Below are positions 61,277 through 64,000 of a stretch of DNA of 64,000 nucleotides, one piece after another; positions within the stretch are counted from its first letter, which is position 1, and every line of letters begins with the position of its first letter. Made by a program: the position numbers and the translations under genes. Under the pieces are notes generated by a model. It was not told the origin of the DNA and did not search any database. It worked only from the letters and a program-made list of their open reading frames with translations. This DNA comes from JAOUGY01 sp963825585 (GTDB lineage: Bacteria > Actinomycetota > Acidimicrobiia > Spongiisociales > ZC4RG35): contig CAWGTX010000006.1 in NCBI GenBank assembly GCA_963825585.1, forward strand, positions 744,001 through 808,000. Direction: 5' to 3'.

Positions 61277-61884
61277 TCGGCACCGGGCTCGCCGTGGTGG
61301 CCACGGTGTGGTTGGTGCTGTCACTACGAGCGGGCCGGAGCCAGATCGCCAAGCCAATCGCCTCTCTCGGGTTCCTGCTGGTCCTGCTCGAGCCTCTCGA
61401 GCCGGGTGTCCGGACCGTCCTGATCGTGGCCGGCCTCGTCCTGGGCGCAATCGGCGACGTGGCGCTCATGGGTCGATCGGACATCTCGTTTCTGACAGGT
61501 CTGGGTGCGTTCCTCCTCGGGCATGTCGCCTACCTGGTGGCGTTCTCCTTCGATGGCGGGGATCCCGTGTGGCTGGGGATCGGCTCGCTCGTCTCGTTGA
61601 CCCTGGCGATCGTGGTGACCAGGTGGCTCCGCCCCCACCTGGAGCCGCCGTTCACGGTGGCGGTGCCCATCTACGTCGTGGTGATCTGCCTGATGCTGAC
61701 CGCAGGGATCGGAGCAGGACCCGAACGTGGTCTCGCGGCCGGAGGGGCTGTTCTGTTCGCAGCCTCGGATCTGTTCGTGGCGCGCCAGCGTTTCGTGACC
61801 TCCGATGTCGTCAATCCCACCATCGGCCTGCCCCTGTACTACGCCGCCCAACTGCTGATCGCCTGGTCGGTGGTGGTTCCGTGA
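61273..61884 (+). CDS. YhhN/TMEM86-family membrane protein
   Basis: 203 residues with seven to eight hydrophobic helices. AGLVLGAIGDVALM and FLTGLGAFLLGHVAYLVAF are the family core with conserved Asp and His, and LFAASDLFVARQRF and YYAAQLLIAWSV complete it. Eukaryotic relatives hydrolyse lysoplasmalogen; the bacterial role is not established. ATG 61273 overlaps the stop of the fusion gene, so translation is coupled. Confidence 0.88.
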   Translation: MIGTGLAVVATVWLVLSLRAGRSQIAKPIASLGFLLVLLEPLEPGVRTVLIVAGLVLGAIGDVALMGRSDISFLTGLGAFLLGHVAYLVAFSFDGGDPVWLGIGSLVSLTLAIVVTRWLRPHLEPPFTVAVPIYVVVICLMLTAGIGAGPERGLAAGGAVLFAASDLFVARQRFVTSDVVNPTIGLPLYYAAQLLIAWSVVVP

Positions 61885-62016
61885 CGTCACCAAGCGCCCC
61901 ACCTCCTGGAAATCTCTGCCAGGCTGTAGTTGCTCGAATCGACGCGCGCAGCGTATTCTCAGCGGGCCCGCAGAACGAAGCCTCCCCCCGGCCGAGTTCT
62001 CTCAGGGTGGAGGTTC

Positions 62017-62610
62017 ATGAGAGTGCATCGAATCGCTCTGGTGGCGACCTGGATGGTGGTGTCGCTGCTGGCGGTGGTCGGCTTCGCAAACTTCAACGCG
62101 TCTGATCCCACGCCGACCGACCAAGAAGTGGCCATCACCTACGCCGCCGATCTCGGCAGCGACGCCGGCGCCGTCTCCGCCATGGCTTTCGCGTTCCCGG
62201 GCGGACGTGGTCTCAACGCCACTGCCGTCGACGTCACCACGCAGACCACGGTGGCCACCGAAGAGGCGCCTACTGCACAGCCGGCCCGTTCGAGCACGAC
62301 GTTCGTGCGATCGACCGTTCTCAACGAGTCGGCGGTGCGTGAACTTGCCGCCACCACCTTCCTTCCCGAGGACGTGGCCCGGGCCATCAGGTCGGCATGG
62401 TGTGCCTCCAGCTTCGACCCCGGCTACCAGAACTCCGAGACCGGTGCAGCAGGCCTGTTCCAGATCACCCCGCAACAGTGGGCCGACAACGCCACCGCCG
62501 CCGGTCATGGCGGCAGCGACATCCTCGACCCACGCGCCAACGCCGCCGTCGCAGCCTGGATCGTCTATCAGAACACAGGCGGCTGGTCGAACCTCGCCTG
62601 CAGCGGCTGA
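62017..62610 (+). CDS. Transglycosylase-like (SLT-fold) protein lacking the catalytic Glu
   Basis: 197 residues. One N-terminal membrane helix (IALVATWMVVSLLAVVGF), a Thr/Ala-rich linker to about residue 100, then an SLT-like domain: LPEDVARAIRSAWCASSFDP, GAAGLFQITPQQWADNA and NAAVAAWIVYQNTGGW. In active lytic transglycosylases the residue before SxFxP is Glu; here it is Ala130, so it may be inactive or a binding protein for peptidoglycan. ATG 62017 has GGAGG three bases upstream. Confidence 0.78.
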   Translation: MRVHRIALVATWMVVSLLAVVGFANFNASDPTPTDQEVAITYAADLGSDAGAVSAMAFAFPGGRGLNATAVDVTTQTTVATEEAPTAQPARSSTTFVRSTVLNESAVRELAATTFLPEDVARAIRSAWCASSFDPGYQNSETGAAGLFQITPQQWADNATAAGHGGSDILDPRANAAVAAWIVYQNTGGWSNLACSG

Positions 62611-63029
62611 TGAGCGACCCCCGAGTTCCCTTCCCCCGCGGTGCCGGCGGCCGTCCCGGAGGTGTCCCCCAGTTCCTGCTCGGCTCCGCCATGACCATCG
62701 GCGGGGCCTACCTCCTGCTCAACTCCTTGCAGGTGGTGAGCTGGTTCGGTGGCCGGATGTTCGGCATCGGCGGTGTGGGCGTGACGAGCGGCATGATCAT
62801 GATCCCGTTCATCATCGGTGTTGCCATCATCTTCTATGACGCCGACAAGTGGTACGGCTGGCTGCTGGCCGTGGGTTCGCTCGTTGCACTCATCGTCGGC
62901 GCCATCGCCAGCGTCGAATTCCGGTTCGAACGTATGACCGCCTTCGACTTCATCGTGGTGCTGGTGCTGCTCTTCGGCGGGATCGGCCTCGTGGTCCGAT
63001 CGGTCCGCGACCTCGAACGCGCCGGCTGA
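62610..63029 (+). CDS. Small four-helix membrane protein
   Basis: 139 residues with about four hydrophobic helices (QFLLGSAMTIGGAYLLLNSL, MIMIPFIIGVAIIFY, WLLAVGSLVALIVGAIASV, FDFIVVLVLLFGGIGLVV). It is not recognised beyond being membrane-bound. ATG 62610 overlaps the stop of the transglycosylase-like gene (TGATG), so the two may act together at the envelope. Confidence 0.72.
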   Translation: MSDPRVPFPRGAGGRPGGVPQFLLGSAMTIGGAYLLLNSLQVVSWFGGRMFGIGGVGVTSGMIMIPFIIGVAIIFYDADKWYGWLLAVGSLVALIVGAIASVEFRFERMTAFDFIVVLVLLFGGIGLVVRSVRDLERAG

Positions 63030-63039
63030 GTTCCACCCT

Positions 63040-64000
63040 TCACGGCGTGTACTGCTGCATCACCTCGGTGACGACTCCGTCATTCACGTACAGCCATGCA
63101 TTGCACCAGTCACCCGGGCACGGCAGGTAGCCCTCTGGCCGCCCGACCCAGTCGTCCCAGGCCAGGACGTCGAGGGCGAGCTCGCCCGTCGTCGTCGGGA
63201 ACCAGTGGATGACGGCATCGGGCGCCACCGCAACCGTGCGGAGGGTGGCGACCTCGTTGCGGATGTAGAAGTCATTCGGGACGGGGATCTCCTCGAAACC
63301 GTCTTCGGCGGCGGCCTCGTTGGCGGCATCGCCCGAGTACCAGCAGGCCAGGTCGAAGCCGATCTCCGCCGATGAGGCCGTCTCGATCGATCCGAACCAG
63401 ACGCCGTCGGGTAGGTCGTCGCCATCCGGCGCACACCCCGACCCGGTGGCGCCGGCGCTTCCCGGAAGCGGCTCGAGCGGGGTGGAAGCGTTGAAGGTGG
63501 CGCCGTTCGCCACCGCCGGGAGCGTGCTCGTGGTGGGCGGCCAGTCGGAGCGGGCCGCTGACACTCCATCGGTCTGCAGGAACGCTCCGAACGCCTCGAC
63601 GCTGCCGTCGAAGGTGTATGTCACCCACTGGACCTCGGGGAACTGGAACACGGTGGTGGTGAGCTCGGCCACCAGGTTGGCGCTGCCACAACTCGACGAG
63701 GCGTTGGGGATGATCTGGGAGAAGTCGACGAAGTCCACAACGAGCGAGCCGTCGACCAGCGTGGCATCGATGAGGACCTCGGCGGTCTCCGGACCGAAGA
63801 ACGAGGACGCTCCGGCGGCACGCTCGTCTTCGGTGGGTCCGGCCAACAGCGCCTCCAGGGTGGGGATCACCGGTACCCCGGCGGTAGATGTGATGATCCG
63901 GTCGTGTCCCTCGACCGCCCCACAGTCGGCGCCCGTTCCGTAGAACACCTGCACAGTCCGGGCCGACGTCGTCATGTCGGGCGGGGCGGGAGCGGTGACA
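63040..64000 (-). CDS. GerMN-domain protein, 5' end outside window
   Basis: At least 319 residues; the frame is open to the window edge, so the true start and probable signal peptide lie beyond 64000. The GerMN domain runs from VQVFYGTGADC through TLEALLAGPTEDERAAG, ATLVDGSLVVDFVDFSQ and EVQWVTYTFDGS. A second part, with DDLPDGVWFGSIETASSAE and DFYIRNEVATLRTVAVA, ends in a Trp-rich tail. GerMN proteins bind at the outer face of the membrane or peptidoglycan in spore formers and non-spore formers. A related tail is in the lipoprotein at 58.2 kb. Confidence 0.82.
   Translation of the reverse strand, partial: VTAPAPPDMTTSARTVQVFYGTGADCGAVEGHDRIITSTAGVPVIPTLEALLAGPTEDERAAGASSFFGPETAEVLIDATLVDGSLVVDFVDFSQIIPNASSSCGSANLVAELTTTVFQFPEVQWVTYTFDGSVEAFGAFLQTDGVSAARSDWPPTTSTLPAVANGATFNASTPLEPLPGSAGATGSGCAPDGDDLPDGVWFGSIETASSAEIGFDLACWYSGDAANEAAAEDGFEEIPVPNDFYIRNEVATLRTVAVAPDAVIHWFPTTTGELALDVLAWDDWVGRPEGYLPCPGDWCNAWLYVNDGVVTEVMQQYTP

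Overview
The window is GC-rich, densely coded DNA from an actinomycete-type bacterium, most likely class Acidimicrobiia. This is inference; there is no rRNA gene. The grounds are the coenzyme F420 genes cofG/cofH as separate neighbours, a complete menF/menD/menC set, an sseA-sufE pair, a DinB/maleylpyruvate-isomerase-like (mycothiol-type) protein, and many start codons that lack a Shine-Dalgarno sequence but have a TANNNT box 6-9 nt upstream, the signature of leaderless transcription. No phage, transposon or CRISPR is visible. The accessory character lies in repeats, decayed genes and unusual gene architectures.

Layout. 1-4.4 kb: fatty-acid/acyl-CoA genes (acyl-CoA dehydrogenase cut by the window edge, TetR regulator, long-chain acyl-CoA synthetase, class III CoA-transferase). 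4.6-10.6 kb: a five-gene peptide-type ABC importer whose binding protein looks circularly permuted. 10.8-15.8 kb: AI-2E-type permease, malQ, a methyltransferase, sseA and sufE. 15.9-16.9 kb: a five-copy intergenic repeat array. 16.9-24.3 kb: SDR, frameshifted murI, MerR-like regulator, menF, then menD-menC-cytochrome c, then manC. 24.4-26.1 kb: ABC-2 exporter. 26.2-34.5 kb: gamma-carbonic anhydrase, an acidic-linker protein, gcvP with a single glycine aptamer, a candidate ncRNA, ychF, gpsA, and a frameshifted YdcF-type gene. 34.7-39.4 kb: MaoC protein, two face-to-face gene remnants, EamA transporter, M24 peptidase, DinB-like protein, decayed AIM24 gene. 39.6-44.1 kb: a 27-residue membrane protein, NurA-like nuclease, sbcC and sbcD; a HerA-like ATPase follows at 46.6-48.3 kb. 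44.2 kb: mannosyl-3-phosphoglycerate synthase. 49-52 kb: cofH/cofG. 52-64 kb: SDR, flavin reductase, universal stress protein, dehydratase, ABCB-type exporter, lipoyl-ligase-like protein, an AroQ-hydrolase fusion, YhhN, a transglycosylase-like protein lacking the expected Glu, and a GerMN protein cut by the window edge.

How the genes fit together. menF, menD and menC supply the first committed steps of menaquinone synthesis, and menC overlaps a small lipoprotein cytochrome c. manC makes GDP-mannose, the donor for mpgS, so the cell may make the compatible solute mannosylglycerate; no phosphatase partner is present. SbcCD, the NurA-like nuclease and the HerA-like ATPase form an archaeal-style DNA-end-processing set. 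cofG and cofH together make the deazaflavin ring (FO) of F420.

The most noteworthy observations are the circularly permuted solute-binding protein, the intergenic array of heptamer tracts plus strong palindromes, many unrelated 7-bp-period tandem repeats between genes, the AroQ-hydrolase fusion, the extra N-terminal domain on CofH, and a cluster of frameshifted or internally deleted genes that could be either real decay or assembly error.
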